From assembly GCA_028289565.1 (NCBI GenBank), contig JANQPE010000012.1, forward strand, positions 1 to 35,916: a stretch of DNA of 35,916 nt. The letters run 5' to 3'. The position numbers and the translations under genes were made by a program. Origin of the DNA: Parerythrobacter sp. GTDB taxonomy: Bacteria; Pseudomonadota; Alphaproteobacteria; Sphingomonadales; Sphingomonadaceae. Positions 17,523 to 29,276 of this stretch are shown here, piece by piece. Under the pieces are notes generated by a model. That model was given only the letters and a program-made list of their open reading frames with translations. It searched no databases and had not been told where the DNA came from. Every line of letters begins with the position of its first letter. Position 1 is the first letter of the stretch.

Positions 17523-18983
17523 ATGAGAGACTTTGCAACCGTCATCCTTGCCGCGGGCAAGGGCACTCGCATGAAAAGCGACCTGCACAAGGTGCTCCAC
17601 CCGATTGCCGGGCGCGCGATGCTGGACCACCTGCTCGACAGTTTCGAGGAGTTGGCACCGGCCGCCACGGTGGTCGTCGCCGGCGACCGGCACGAGCAAT
17701 TGCGCGAGGCCTTGGCAAACCGTCGGGCAAGCGTCGTCCTGCAGGAGCCGCAATTGGGGACGGCACATGCGGCCTTGCAGGCGAAAGGGGCACTCGTTTC
17801 GTTCGAGGGGCTGGTGCTGGTGTGTTTCGGCGATTGCCCGATGGTGAAGGCGGACACGGTACGCCGGCTATGCGATGCGGTGGACGATACCACCAGCGTG
17901 GCCGTGCTCGGCTTCCGACCAAAAGATACGCTAGCCTACGGACGCATCATTGCCGATTCCGACGGTACTGTCAGGAAGATGGTTGAGCACAAGGATGCAA
18001 ACGAGGAAGAGCGTGCCTGCAACCTGTGCAATTCCGGCGTCCTCGTCGCGCATAGCAAGGATATCTGGCGCCTGCTCGAAAGTGTCGGCAACGACAATGT
18101 TCAAGGCGAATACTACCTTCCCGACGTCGCAACCAATGCGATTGCCGAAGGTGGTCGTGTCGTTGCCGTGGAAACGGATCCCGCGGAAGTCGCGGGTATC
18201 AACTCGCGTATCGAACTGGCCGAGGTGGAGCGGCAATGGCAGGAAGACCGCAGGAAATATTTCCTTGCCAATGGCGTTACTCTTCAATCGCCGGAAACGA
18301 CATTTTTCGCATGGGATACCCAGATCGGTAGCGACGCCACAGTGCAGCCTAACGTGGTTTTCGAAAATGCAGTGCGGATCGGTAAGCGATGCACGATTGA
18401 AGCCAATCTGATTATCCCTGGCAACAGCGATGTTCCGGACGACACGCTGGTCTCGAGAGAAAATCTCCACGGGTTTACAGGCAGCACCCTGCGCAGCTCG
18501 CACTGGACTGGCCGTTTCACCCTATCCGACAGGGCCATGAAAGTCGTGCAAATAGGCCCCGGTGCGATACGCGGTCTTTCCCAGATCATCGCGGAGATCG
18601 AGCAGCGCAATCACAACGGCCCGCCAGCAATGCTGGCAGAAGGGTCACTCGGTGAGATTTTGCCCGATCTCAAGGAATTGCAGAAGAGACTGCGGGAGCT
18701 GGTTGACAATGTTGAGCGACAACATGATCCCGAAGCTGGATTGAAGGTTCTGGAAGCTCTGTTCAAATCGAAAATAGCGCCTTGGTTCAAGAGCCGGCTG
18801 GGCCATGCTGCGCGAACTGCGAACGGTTTTCTTGCCATGTCCTTCGTTTACGTTCCAACCTATCTGGCGCTCAGCAGGATTCTTGATCCTGCGATGTTCA
18901 CTTCCGTAATGGGAGGGCTTGCGGCAGGCATGGTAACGCAGTCCGTTCCATCGATGGCCGATCAGGAGGAGCGAAAACAATGA
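17523..18983 (+). CDS. glmU: GlmU N-terminal half: GlcNAc-1-phosphate uridyltransferase domain with beta-helix stub and unrecognised C-terminal domain
   Basis: 486 residues. Residues 1-228 are a complete GlmU uridyltransferase: LAAGKGTRM (9-17), HKVLH (22-26), QLGTAHA (77-83), GDCP (Asp104), YGRII (139-143), VEHKDA (Glu155), CNSG (Asn170) and GIN (Asn227). All positions known to bind UDP-GlcNAc or metal in E. coli GlmU have equivalents. A linker helix follows (230-246), then only two or three hexapeptide coils (250-300). From about 303 the helix stops. The next ~180 residues match nothing I know: an Ile/Gly stretch (340-357), an amphipathic helix (376-400) and two hydrophobic segments (about 437-452 and 459-472) that could contact membrane. 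ATG 18980 of the next gene overlaps this stop (ATGA). Confidence 0.85.
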   Translation: MRDFATVILAAGKGTRMKSDLHKVLHPIAGRAMLDHLLDSFEELAPAATVVVAGDRHEQLREALANRRASVVLQEPQLGTAHAALQAKGALVSFEGLVLVCFGDCPMVKADTVRRLCDAVDDTTSVAVLGFRPKDTLAYGRIIADSDGTVRKMVEHKDANEEERACNLCNSGVLVAHSKDIWRLLESVGNDNVQGEYYLPDVATNAIAEGGRVVAVETDPAEVAGINSRIELAEVERQWQEDRRKYFLANGVTLQSPETTFFAWDTQIGSDATVQPNVVFENAVRIGKRCTIEANLIIPGNSDVPDDTLVSRENLHGFTGSTLRSSHWTGRFTLSDRAMKVVQIGPGAIRGLSQIIAEIEQRNHNGPPAMLAEGSLGEILPDLKELQKRLRELVDNVERQHDPEAGLKVLEALFKSKIAPWFKSRLGHAARTANGFLAMSFVYVPTYLALSRILDPAMFTSVMGGLAAGMVTQSVPSMADQEERKQ

Positions 18984-19666
18984 TGTCGTCAATGTCCGCG
19001 CAAGAGGCGTGTGCCAGGCTTGCGGAGCTTCGTGACCGAGCCATTAGTGACGGCGTTACACTGATCGACCCGAGCACCGTTTGGCTTTGCGAGGATACCG
19101 TATTCGGCAAGGGGGTGGTTATCGAACCGATGGTCTTCATCGGGTCATGTGTTTCGATAGGCGACGGAGCGACGATCCGTTCGTTCAGTCATCTCGAGGG
19201 TGTAAGCGTCGGCGAGGACTGCTCGGTTGGCCCCTTTGCCCGCCTGCGTCCCGGCACGGTGATGGAGAAGGGGAGCAAGGTCGGCAATTTCGTCGAGATG
19301 AAGAAGGCCGTGCTGGGCGAGGGAGCCAAGGCCAGTCACCTGACCTATCTGGGCGATGCCGACGTAGGGGCACATGCCAATATCGGAGCGGGTACGATTA
19401 CCTGCAATTACGACGGTTACTTCAAATATCAAACCGAGATCGGCGAGCGTGCGTTCATCGGTTCGAACAGCGCATTGATCGCACCGGTGAAGATCGGCGC
19501 GGACGCCATCGTAGCGGCGGGCAGCGCGGTCAGCCGCAATGTTGGTGACGGCGAACTCCGCATGGTCCGCGGAGAGCAACTGGTAAAGCCCGGCTGGGCC
19601 GACCGCTTCCATGATGCGATGAAAAAAAAGAAGGCGGCGGAGAAAAAGAGTAAAGAAAATATGTGA
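18980..19666 (+). CDS. glmU: GlmU C-terminal half: glucosamine-1-phosphate N-acetyltransferase
   Basis: 228 residues encoding a full left-handed beta-helix of GlmU but no uridyltransferase. It begins with a linker-like helix (7-24), then [13 protein letters not shown] and continuous hexapeptide repeats. The active-site stretch is intact: RLRPG (88-92), NFVEMKKA (103-110), SHLTYLGDA with the catalytic His120 (His363 in E. coli) and [13 protein letters not shown] (134-146). It should acetylate glucosamine-1-phosphate from acetyl-CoA as a trimer. An AGGAGG lies about 10 nt before ATG 18980, so it has its own ribosome site even though it overlaps the preceding gene by 4 nt. The tail is Lys-rich. 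An A8 run at 19622-19629 keeps the frame. Confidence 0.88.
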   Translation: MMSSMSAQEACARLAELRDRAISDGVTLIDPSTVWLCEDTVFGKGVVIEPMVFIGSCVSIGDGATIRSFSHLEGVSVGEDCSVGPFARLRPGTVMEKGSKVGNFVEMKKAVLGEGAKASHLTYLGDADVGAHANIGAGTITCNYDGYFKYQTEIGERAFIGSNSALIAPVKIGADAIVAAGSAVSRNVGDGELRMVRGEQLVKPGWADRFHDAMKKKKAAEKKSKENM

Positions 19667-20295
19667 TGCGGCTTGACTTACGGTTGATCGTATTTTTGGC
19701 CACCGTGTGTTCCTTTTTGGTGGGATTGTCTGCGACTCAGGTCAGCTCCCGAGCGTTGGACGATGAGGTTCGACGCGCCGATGAATCGCAATGCGAACTT
19801 CATGTCTGGACGACATCAAACATCAACGCTGCCAATGTCGATCACACATTTATTTTGGCGCCGGGTGGAAGTATCGGTCAATCCGTTTGGACGGAACCTA
19901 CCGTTCAGGGTCGCATGGAGCGACTGCTCACATCCGATGTTCAGCGTGAAATTCTTGAGGGGTCGGAATTGGTGAGCCACCCTGTTTTGAAATCTCGTAA
20001 GCTCGTTTGGCATGCCGAACCAAGCCCCCAACGAAATTGGACTGACAAGAAAGAAATGTCTGTTTGGCCAAGGCATGCTGGCTCCGATGCAGCCTGCTAT
20101 TCCGAGTTGCATTACGGCTACATCACTTTCCTTGATCAGCCTGGCAAGGATGTGCTCCAAACCGGATGGTTTTTGCGGCATTTCGAAAACCAAGAACTAC
20201 CAGTGCGCTGGGGCTGGGCAGGTGGCTATGAAAAATCCAAGCGCTCGGTCTGGACAAACGAAGGATCCGTCGAAGAGGCGTATCAGGTTGCGTGA
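19666..20295 (+). CDS. Trp-rich secreted protein of unknown function
   Basis: 209 residues from ATG 19666, sharing one base with the preceding stop (TGATG). A signal peptide is clear (LRLIVFLATVCSFLVGLSA, cleavage near ATQVSS), so the product is probably periplasmic or exported. The mature protein contains nine tryptophans, far above average, in repeated VWT/VWP/VWH contexts, and two cysteines (SQCELH, AACYSE) able to form a disulfide. I recognise no family. Base composition is visibly AT-richer than the flanking genes. Translational coupling to the split glmU suggests a shared transcript and perhaps a shared envelope role, which is inference. Confidence 0.7.
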   Translation: MRLDLRLIVFLATVCSFLVGLSATQVSSRALDDEVRRADESQCELHVWTTSNINAANVDHTFILAPGGSIGQSVWTEPTVQGRMERLLTSDVQREILEGSELVSHPVLKSRKLVWHAEPSPQRNWTDKKEMSVWPRHAGSDAACYSELHYGYITFLDQPGKDVLQTGWFLRHFENQELPVRWGWAGGYEKSKRSVWTNEGSVEEAYQVA

Positions 20296-20383
20296 AATGG
20301 AGCGCGGAGAGTGACCGGATCGCACGCCATTGCGAGCGATAGGTCGGCGGCTATCTGCACTCGGTAGGTATCAGGAGATCGTT

Positions 20384-20776
20384 TTGAACCCTGTCGGCTT
20401 GGATCACCTTGTCCTGACTGTAGCCTCGGTTGGCATATCCGTGCGTTTTTACAGGGATGTTCTGGGGCTTGAAGAGATCACATTCGGTAATGGTCGCAAA
20501 GCTGTGAGGTGCGGTTCGCAGAAGATCAATTTCCATCAGGCCGGTGCCGAGGTCGTTCCGCATGCTGCGTTTCCGGTATGCGGGAGCGGCGATATCTGCC
20601 TTGTTTATGGCGGAGAGCTCGAGAAAATGGTCGCGCGCCTTATGCGTGCGGATGTGGTAATCGAACACGGCCCCGTCGAACGAACGGGCGCCAATGGCCC
20701 GATCAGATCGATCTATGTTCGCGACCCCGACGGTAACCTGGTCGAACTGTCCGTCTATCACGAACCCAAGAACTGA
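20384..20776 (+). CDS. VOC-family (glyoxalase/bleomycin-resistance fold) protein
   Basis: 130 residues from TTG 20384, which has AGGAG 6 nt upstream. An in-frame TTG at 20330 has no ribosome site and would add 18 foreign residues. The sequence shows two beta-alpha-beta modules: GLDHLVLTVASVGISVRFYRDVLGL at the start, and IYVRDPDGNLVELSVY at the end. Metal-ligand candidates are His (in LDHLV), His (FHQAG) and Glu (LVELS), as in metal-dependent VOC enzymes. The size fits the YwkD-like subgroup. Substrate unknown. It is convergent with the prolyl oligopeptidase gene. Confidence 0.82.
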   Translation: MNPVGLDHLVLTVASVGISVRFYRDVLGLEEITFGNGRKAVRCGSQKINFHQAGAEVVPHAAFPVCGSGDICLVYGGELEKMVARLMRADVVIEHGPVERTGANGPIRSIYVRDPDGNLVELSVYHEPKN

Positions 20777-20883
20777 CCGACGGAAATTAGTCCATGGGGG
20801 CACCACTCTGGCCGAACCGGATTGCCCTGTGTTTCACGCCATAACAGTCGGGATGGCATGAAAACGGTCTTGCGTAACCATTT

Positions 20884-23022
20884 TTACTCGTTGGTATTAT
20901 CGTCTTTCAACTGGTGCATCAGGTATATGTATTGCAGCGCCGTCAGCTTGGCACGCTGCTTGTTCTCGGTACCGCCGCCATGGCCTCCAACCATGTCCTC
21001 GTAGTAGAAATAGGGTTGCTCGTTGGCTGCCAGTTTCGCCGCCGCCTTGCGTCCGTGCGAGGGGTGCGTGCGGTCGTCGGCGGTCGAAGTGATGAAGAAA
21101 GGTGTCGGGAAATCCTTGCCTTTCAGCAGCTTCTGATACGGTGAATAGGGTTCGATCCATGCTCGCTGCTCGGCGATGCGCGGATCGCCATATTCACCGA
21201 CCCATGAGGCCCCGCGACCGATCTCGTGATAGCGCAGCATGTCGAACAGCGGTACCCAGACCACCGCCGCGTCGAACAGGTCGGGTCGCTGGGTGAAGGC
21301 GGTACCGACCAGCAGCCCGCCCTGCGACCCGCCGGTGATCCCGAGATGGTCCGGGCTGGTATGGCCTCGATCGACAAGATCCTGTGCCACGGCGATGAAA
21401 TCGTCCCAGGTCCGCTGCTTGTTCTCTCGGATTGCCGTTTGGTGCCAGTTCGGCCCGAATTCGCCTCCCCCGCGCAGGTTCGCCAAAACGTAGGCCCCAC
21501 CGTTTTCGAGCCACAGCTTGCCGGTCGAACCGAGATATCCTGGCAAGCGCGAGACCTGGAAACCGCCATAGCCGGTCAGCAGTGTCGGCATGCTACCATC
21601 GGTCGGTGCGTCCTTGGGCTTGACGATGAAATAGGGGATCATCGTGCCATCGGCCGATTTCGCCTCGTGCTGTTCCACGCTCATGCCGGCAGCGTCGAAC
21701 CGTTCGGGGCCGTTCTTGACCGCTTGGGGCGCGTCGCCATTGGAGTAGTACAGAGTGGTCGGTGTGAGGAAGTCCGTTACCGTGAACATGACTTCGTCGG
21801 TTTCATTCGACGAGGCGGCAATGCCCACGGTAGCGTTGTCCGGCAACGGTACGGTGCCGGTCTGCCACTCGCCATCGACATAATCGAATTTCAGCATCTT
21901 GCCGCGGACATTGTCGAGCAGGCCGACATACAGGCTGCTCGCGGTGATCGCGCCACCGCGCTTGGTCTGACGCTCGGCCGGTGCCCAGACAAGCGTCTTG
22001 GCCGCACCGTTCGGATCGGCTTTCCACTCTTCCAGGTCGACCGAAACAAGCGCATCGGCCGGGAAGGTTCGACCGCCGACCGTCCAGTCGACATCGGTCG
22101 AGAACAGCAATTGTCCGTCGACGATGCCATAGGGATTGGCCTTTTTCGGCAGGTCGAGCTGGAGCCAGTCGCCATCCTTCCAGACATAATAGGCGCGCTC
22201 GTGGAAGCTCAGCCCGCGAAAGGCCATTCGCGCATGCACCGTGCCAGTCGCATCGCGCATGAGATAGGCACCGGACGAAACGTCTTTCGGATCGCCGCGA
22301 AAGATCTCTTCGGCGGCGTCGATCGCCTGGCCGCGTTTCCAGATGCGCGTGGTGAACGGATAGAGGCTTTCGGTGATCGTGTTGTCGCCGAAATCGCGAC
22401 CGACGAGCAGTGTATCTTCGTCGACCCAGCTCGCGCTGCCCTGGCTTTCGGGGAGGAAAAACCCGTCTTCGACAAATTCGCCTGTTTCCATGTCAAATTC
22501 ACGCAATTCGGTGGCATCCTTGCCACCATCGGACAGCGCGATCATACATTTTCTGCCGTCGGGCGGCAGGCAGGATGAGCCCTTGTAAACCCATTCGCGT
22601 CCCTCGGCGGCGGCAAGCGCATCCACATCGAGGATCGTTTCCCATTGGGGGTCGTCGCTGCGATAGCTTTCCAGCGTCGTACGTCGCAGGAGGCCCTTGG
22701 GATTGTCCGCGTCCTGCCAGAAATTCACCAGCCCGAATTTGGAGAAACCGACAAACGGAATACGGTCTTCGGAATCGAGAATCGCGAGCGCTTCGGCCTG
22801 TAGCGTTTCAAACCGCGGGTCACCGGTCAACGCATCGGTGGTGCGTTCGTTTTCCTTGCGGACCCATGCGAGCGCTTCGTCGCTGCGTGTCTCCTCGAGC
22901 CAGATATAGGGATCCTGTTCGGAGCCAGGTACGCCAGCGTCGGCTGCGTGATCGTCGGCGGAAGCGGCGGTTGTCGTCATGGCGACGGCGGCCGCGAGGG
23001 CAAGTTTGGAAACAAGGTTCAA
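20884..23022 (-). CDS. Periplasmic prolyl oligopeptidase, S9A family
   Basis: 712 residues starting at TTG 23022, with AGGAG 7 nt upstream. A signal peptide (LALAAAVAMTTTAASA) directs it to the periplasm. The N-terminal DPYIWLEE motif and a seven-bladed propeller (about 95-430) gate the C-terminal alpha/beta-hydrolase. The triad is Ser566 in GGSQGG, Asp649/Asp650 in TADDRTHP and His681 in GGHGGG. LLTGYGGF and RGGGEFG oxyanion-side motifs are present. Such enzymes cut short peptides after proline. It lies downstream of atpC on the same strand but behind a strong terminator, so it probably has its own promoter. Confidence 0.92.
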   Translation of the reverse strand: MNLVSKLALAAAVAMTTTAASADDHAADAGVPGSEQDPYIWLEETRSDEALAWVRKENERTTDALTGDPRFETLQAEALAILDSEDRIPFVGFSKFGLVNFWQDADNPKGLLRRTTLESYRSDDPQWETILDVDALAAAEGREWVYKGSSCLPPDGRKCMIALSDGGKDATELREFDMETGEFVEDGFFLPESQGSASWVDEDTLLVGRDFGDNTITESLYPFTTRIWKRGQAIDAAEEIFRGDPKDVSSGAYLMRDATGTVHARMAFRGLSFHERAYYVWKDGDWLQLDLPKKANPYGIVDGQLLFSTDVDWTVGGRTFPADALVSVDLEEWKADPNGAAKTLVWAPAERQTKRGGAITASSLYVGLLDNVRGKMLKFDYVDGEWQTGTVPLPDNATVGIAASSNETDEVMFTVTDFLTPTTLYYSNGDAPQAVKNGPERFDAAGMSVEQHEAKSADGTMIPYFIVKPKDAPTDGSMPTLLTGYGGFQVSRLPGYLGSTGKLWLENGGAYVLANLRGGGEFGPNWHQTAIRENKQRTWDDFIAVAQDLVDRGHTSPDHLGITGGSQGGLLVGTAFTQRPDLFDAAVVWVPLFDMLRYHEIGRGASWVGEYGDPRIAEQRAWIEPYSPYQKLLKGKDFPTPFFITSTADDRTHPSHGRKAAAKLAANEQPYFYYEDMVGGHGGGTENKQRAKLTALQYIYLMHQLKDDNTNE

Positions 23023-23123
23023 GTGTCCTCTCCTTGGGGATTTGCTGGACCTAGATGTGCCCGTGCGACCGCTGGATGTGAAGAGGTAAATGCCAAAGGC
23101 GGCAAGTTTCGGAGATTCGAATG

Positions 23124-23150
23124 AAAAAGGCGACCCTGGGTCGCCTCTCT
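23124..23150 (-). terminator. Rho-independent terminator of the atp operon
   Basis: On the minus strand, the palindrome AGGCGACCCAGGGTCGCCT (23146-23128) forms a stem with a small loop and is followed directly by TTTTT. It lies 55 bp after the atpC stop and upstream of the prolyl oligopeptidase gene. Confidence 0.9.
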
Positions 23151-23201
23151 CGAAAAGCCCGATCGAAAAGTTCGGCCGGAAAGTCCAATATGCCGAGGCG
23201 C

Positions 23202-23459
23202 TCAGCCTTCGACATGCTCCGCAAGCACGGTCAACCCGTTTTCGCCGACTTCGGCAAAGCCGCCGCGCACCTCGATCGTTTCGGGCTCTGCGCTTTCGGT
23301 CTTGTAGACCTGCACTTCGCCGTCGCGAATGGTCGACATGACGGGCGCATGGCCTTCCAGCACACCGAATTCGCCTTCCGTACCAGGGACGACCACCATG
23401 TGAACGTCTTCCGAACGGACCTGGCGCTCCGGCGTTACGAGTTCGAAATGGAGTGCCAT
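23202..23459 (-). CDS. atpC: ATP synthase F1 epsilon subunit, short form
   Basis: 85 residues from ATG 23459. The sequence covers only the N-terminal beta-sandwich: [32 protein letters not shown] and [19 protein letters not shown]. The C-terminal helical hairpin, which in longer epsilon subunits (about 130 residues) inhibits ATP hydrolysis, is absent, and the stop follows the sandwich immediately. Short forms do occur in this bacterial group. It is the last gene of the atp set, 4 bp after atpD. Confidence 0.92.
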   Translation of the reverse strand: MALHFELVTPERQVRSEDVHMVVVPGTEGEFGVLEGHAPVMSTIRDGEVQVYKTESAEPETIEVRGGFAEVGENGLTVLAEHVEG

Positions 23460-23463
23460 CGCC

Positions 23464-25814
<2,351 letters not shown>

Positions 25815-25867
25815 TCTCTACTCTCCAATTCGTCACCCCGATCGAAATCCGGGGCTCTTTCCACTAG

Positions 25868-25910
25868 GTCATACCCGGCGGCATGAGGTCCCGGTTTTCG
25901 CCGGGATGAC
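25868..25910. repeat. REP-like palindrome between atpA and atpG
   Basis: GTCATACCCGGCG (25868-25880) is an imperfect inverted partner of CGCCGGGATGAC (25899-25910), with a single unpaired base and an 18-nt interior. A second, smaller pair (CCCCG and CGGGG, near 25847-25856) lies just upstream. This matches the look of the short intergenic palindromes scattered through many alphaproteobacterial genomes. No other copy of this exact type was noticed in the window. Confidence 0.6.
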
Positions 25911-25921
25911 GGCAAGACTCC

Positions 25922-27454
<1,533 letters not shown>

Positions 27455-27480
27455 TTAGCCTTTTCCAACGGCGCAAGCCG

Positions 27481-28050
27481 TCAGCCTTCTTTCATAGCGT
27501 TCGCGAGAGAATTCAAACGGGTGCGGATCGAGCCGTCGATGCGTTTCGATCCTATGGTGACGACAAGCCCGCCAAGAAGGTCGGGATCGACGTGAGATTG
27601 CAATTTTACCGTGCGGCCTTCGCGCTTGGTCAGCTTGGTCTTGAGCGTTTCCAACTGCTCGTCGCTGAGCGCATGGGCGCTGGTTACTTCGGCGGTCACT
27701 TCGCCACGCTGGGCGGCGGCAATCGCGCGAAAGGCGCGTATCATGTCGCCAAGCGCCGACAGGCGGCGGTTCGTGGCTAGCACACCGAGAAAGTTCTTGG
27801 TCAGATCGCTCAGGCCGAGATGGTCGGCAATGCCCTGGATCGCGGAACCCTGGGCTGCGCGCGACAATTCGGGATTGGTCGTGACCGTTCGCAGATCGTC
27901 TGATCCGGCGAGCGCCAGGTCGAGCTTGTCCAGGTCCGATTCGATGGCCGAAACGCCCCCTTCTTTCGGGTTCGCTTCGGAAGCAAGGTCGAACAGGGCC
28001 GAGGCGTAACGCCCTGCCAGGCTAGCCTGAATACCGGCGGAAATCTCCAC
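27481..28050 (-). CDS. atpH: ATP synthase F1 delta subunit
   Basis: 189 residues from GTG 28050, preceded by GAGGA about 10 nt upstream. Extending to 28308 would add about 86 residues with no family resemblance. Landmarks are [15 protein letters not shown] at the N-terminus, [17 protein letters not shown] in the middle and the C-terminal signature [21 protein letters not shown]. Delta joins the peripheral stalk to F1. It is the first gene of atpHAGDC; the Fo genes are elsewhere, as is normal in alphaproteobacteria. Confidence 0.95.
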   Translation of the reverse strand: MEISAGIQASLAGRYASALFDLASEANPKEGGVSAIESDLDKLDLALAGSDDLRTVTTNPELSRAAQGSAIQGIADHLGLSDLTKNFLGVLATNRRLSALGDMIRAFRAIAAAQRGEVTAEVTSAHALSDEQLETLKTKLTKREGRTVKLQSHVDPDLLGGLVVTIGSKRIDGSIRTRLNSLANAMKEG

Positions 28051-28381
28051 GCGTTTCTCGTCCTCTTGAGTCCGGAAAATAACGATGCACCGCCCTGCCA
28101 TTCCGGGCGAGCAGAATCGCCCCTGGCAAAGCTGGCGCGCGCCTAGCACCAGCCCTCGCCCTTTGCAACCGGAGTCGGTTACTGTTTTCCGCGCGCCCGG
28201 ACGGGTGCGCGATTCTTTCGTTTTGCACACGCCCGCCCGCGTTCGCGATATCCTCGCTCTCACGGCCTGAAGGCCGCCCGCAGCCCCGCAGGGGCGAGGA
28301 TAGCCCAAGGGAGCGAACGCGAACGCCGGCGCTTGAGGCGAAACAAAGATTCAGGCATGTTCGCCCTTCAGGAGAGAGACA
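28051..28381. other. 331-bp non-coding region between atpH and the TauD-type gene
   Basis: This divergent intergenic stretch must hold the promoter of the atp operon on the minus strand and that of the dioxygenase gene on the plus strand. A weak minus-strand candidate is TTGCAA (28173-28168) with a poor -10 after 17 bp. The right part carries the nested palindromic element described separately. No conserved small open reading frame was recognised; the in-frame extension of atpH across it has no family support. Confidence 0.6.
28239..28320. repeat. Nested palindromic element with three-way-junction potential
   Basis: GCGTTCGC (28239-28246) is complementary to GCGAACGC (28313-28320). Inside, TATCCTCGC (28249-28257) pairs with GCGAGGATA (28294-28302). 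Between these arms are two small hairpins: CGGCC-TGAA-GGCCG (28263-28276) and GCCCC-GCA-GGGGC (28283-28295), the last sharing two bases with the outer arm. It could be a structured leader of the dioxygenase mRNA, whose start lies 62 nt downstream, or an intergenic palindromic repeat unit. Copy number in the genome is unknown. Confidence 0.6.
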
Positions 28382-29209
28382 ATGGACATGACCCCGCTGG
28401 CTCCGAAATGCGGGGTCGAAATTGCCGGTATCCAGCTTGCCGAAACGGACGGTGCGCAGCTCGAGGCCGTCAAGCAAGCGGTTTACGAACACGGCGTTGG
28501 TCTTTTTCGCCAACAGGAATTCTCCCCGGAAGATCATATCGCCTTCGCCAAGCGCTGGGGCGGGATCGATATCAACAACTACTTCCCGCTGAACGACGCC
28601 TATCCCGAGATCGCGCTGGTCCGGAAACGGGCCGACCAGGCGATGAATATCGGGGGCGCCTGGCATACCGATCATTCCTACGACCAGGTCCCGGCGATGG
28701 GCTCGATCCTCGTCGCGCGCGAATTGCCGCCCAGCGGCGGCGACACGCTCTATGCGCATATGGGCGCGGCTTACGATTCGCTGCCCGACGATCTCAAGGA
28801 GGAGATCGAGGGACTCGAAGCGTTCCATTCGGCCGACCATGTCTACAAGGAAGACGGGCTATACGCGCAGACTGACATGGGCGGCGACCTGCGCGGCCAG
28901 GACCTGGAGACCGGCGCGACGCATCCGGTGGTGATCCGGCACCCAGAAACCGGGCGCAAGCTGCTCTATGTCAACAGCGCTTTCACCATCCATATCGTCG
29001 GCCGCACACGCGAGGAGAGCCTGCCGCTGCTGCAGCGGCTTTACGCGGCCGCGCTCAACGACGAAAACCAGTACTGCGTGCAATGGCAGCCGGGCTCGGT
29101 CGCAATCTGGGACAACCGCACGACCTGGCACAATGCGGTGAACGACTATCAGGGCCACGCCCGCGAAATGCACCGCATCACGCTGAGCGGTGAAGCGCTG
29201 GCGGTTTAG
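28382..29209 (+). CDS. TauD/TfdA-family Fe(II)/2-oxoglutarate dioxygenase
   Basis: 275 residues. The 2-His-1-carboxylate iron site is visible as His95 and Asp97 in AWHTDHSY, with His250 in TTWHNAV; Arg261 in AREMHRI should bind 2-oxoglutarate. The N-terminal AEIAGIQL-like motif (VEIAGIQL) is also typical. Family members hydroxylate taurine, aryloxyalkanoates or other small acids; the substrate here is unknown, and no sulfonate or taurine transporter is nearby. AGGAGAG precedes the ATG by 5 nt. It is convergent with the trypsin-like protease gene. Confidence 0.9.
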   Translation: MDMTPLAPKCGVEIAGIQLAETDGAQLEAVKQAVYEHGVGLFRQQEFSPEDHIAFAKRWGGIDINNYFPLNDAYPEIALVRKRADQAMNIGGAWHTDHSYDQVPAMGSILVARELPPSGGDTLYAHMGAAYDSLPDDLKEEIEGLEAFHSADHVYKEDGLYAQTDMGGDLRGQDLETGATHPVVIRHPETGRKLLYVNSAFTIHIVGRTREESLPLLQRLYAAALNDENQYCVQWQPGSVAIWDNRTTWHNAVNDYQGHAREMHRITLSGEALAV

Positions 29210-29276
29210 CGATCGCCATGATCGCAACTTGGCCATCCATCTGACGGGGATACTCTCAGTTTTCCACCGCTTTGGA

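Noticed and set aside
19622-19629. A8 run as a programmed frameshift site
   Set aside because: The reading frame continues normally through a Lys-rich tail to a stop coupled with the next gene; no alternative frame product of interest was found.
17523-19666. Split glmU as a simple sequencing frameshift or premature stop
   Set aside because: The two proteins both contain the linker and first beta-helix coils in diverged form, and the first has about 180 extra residues. One base change cannot restore a normal GlmU.
20777-20883. Possible terminator between the convergent VOC and prolyl oligopeptidase genes
   Set aside because: Only a weak 8-bp stem with a G-U pair and no T-run is visible on the minus strand, so it was not listed.
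21226-22578. Long plus-strand open frame opposite the prolyl oligopeptidase gene
   Set aside because: The minus-strand gene has an intact signal peptide and catalytic triad. The antisense product is rich in Arg/Gly/Ala without recognisable structure.
28051-28308. N-terminal extension of atpH into the intergenic region
   Set aside because: The family starts at [20 protein letters not shown], and a GTG with a Shine-Dalgarno lies there. The extension covers the nested palindrome and has no similarity.
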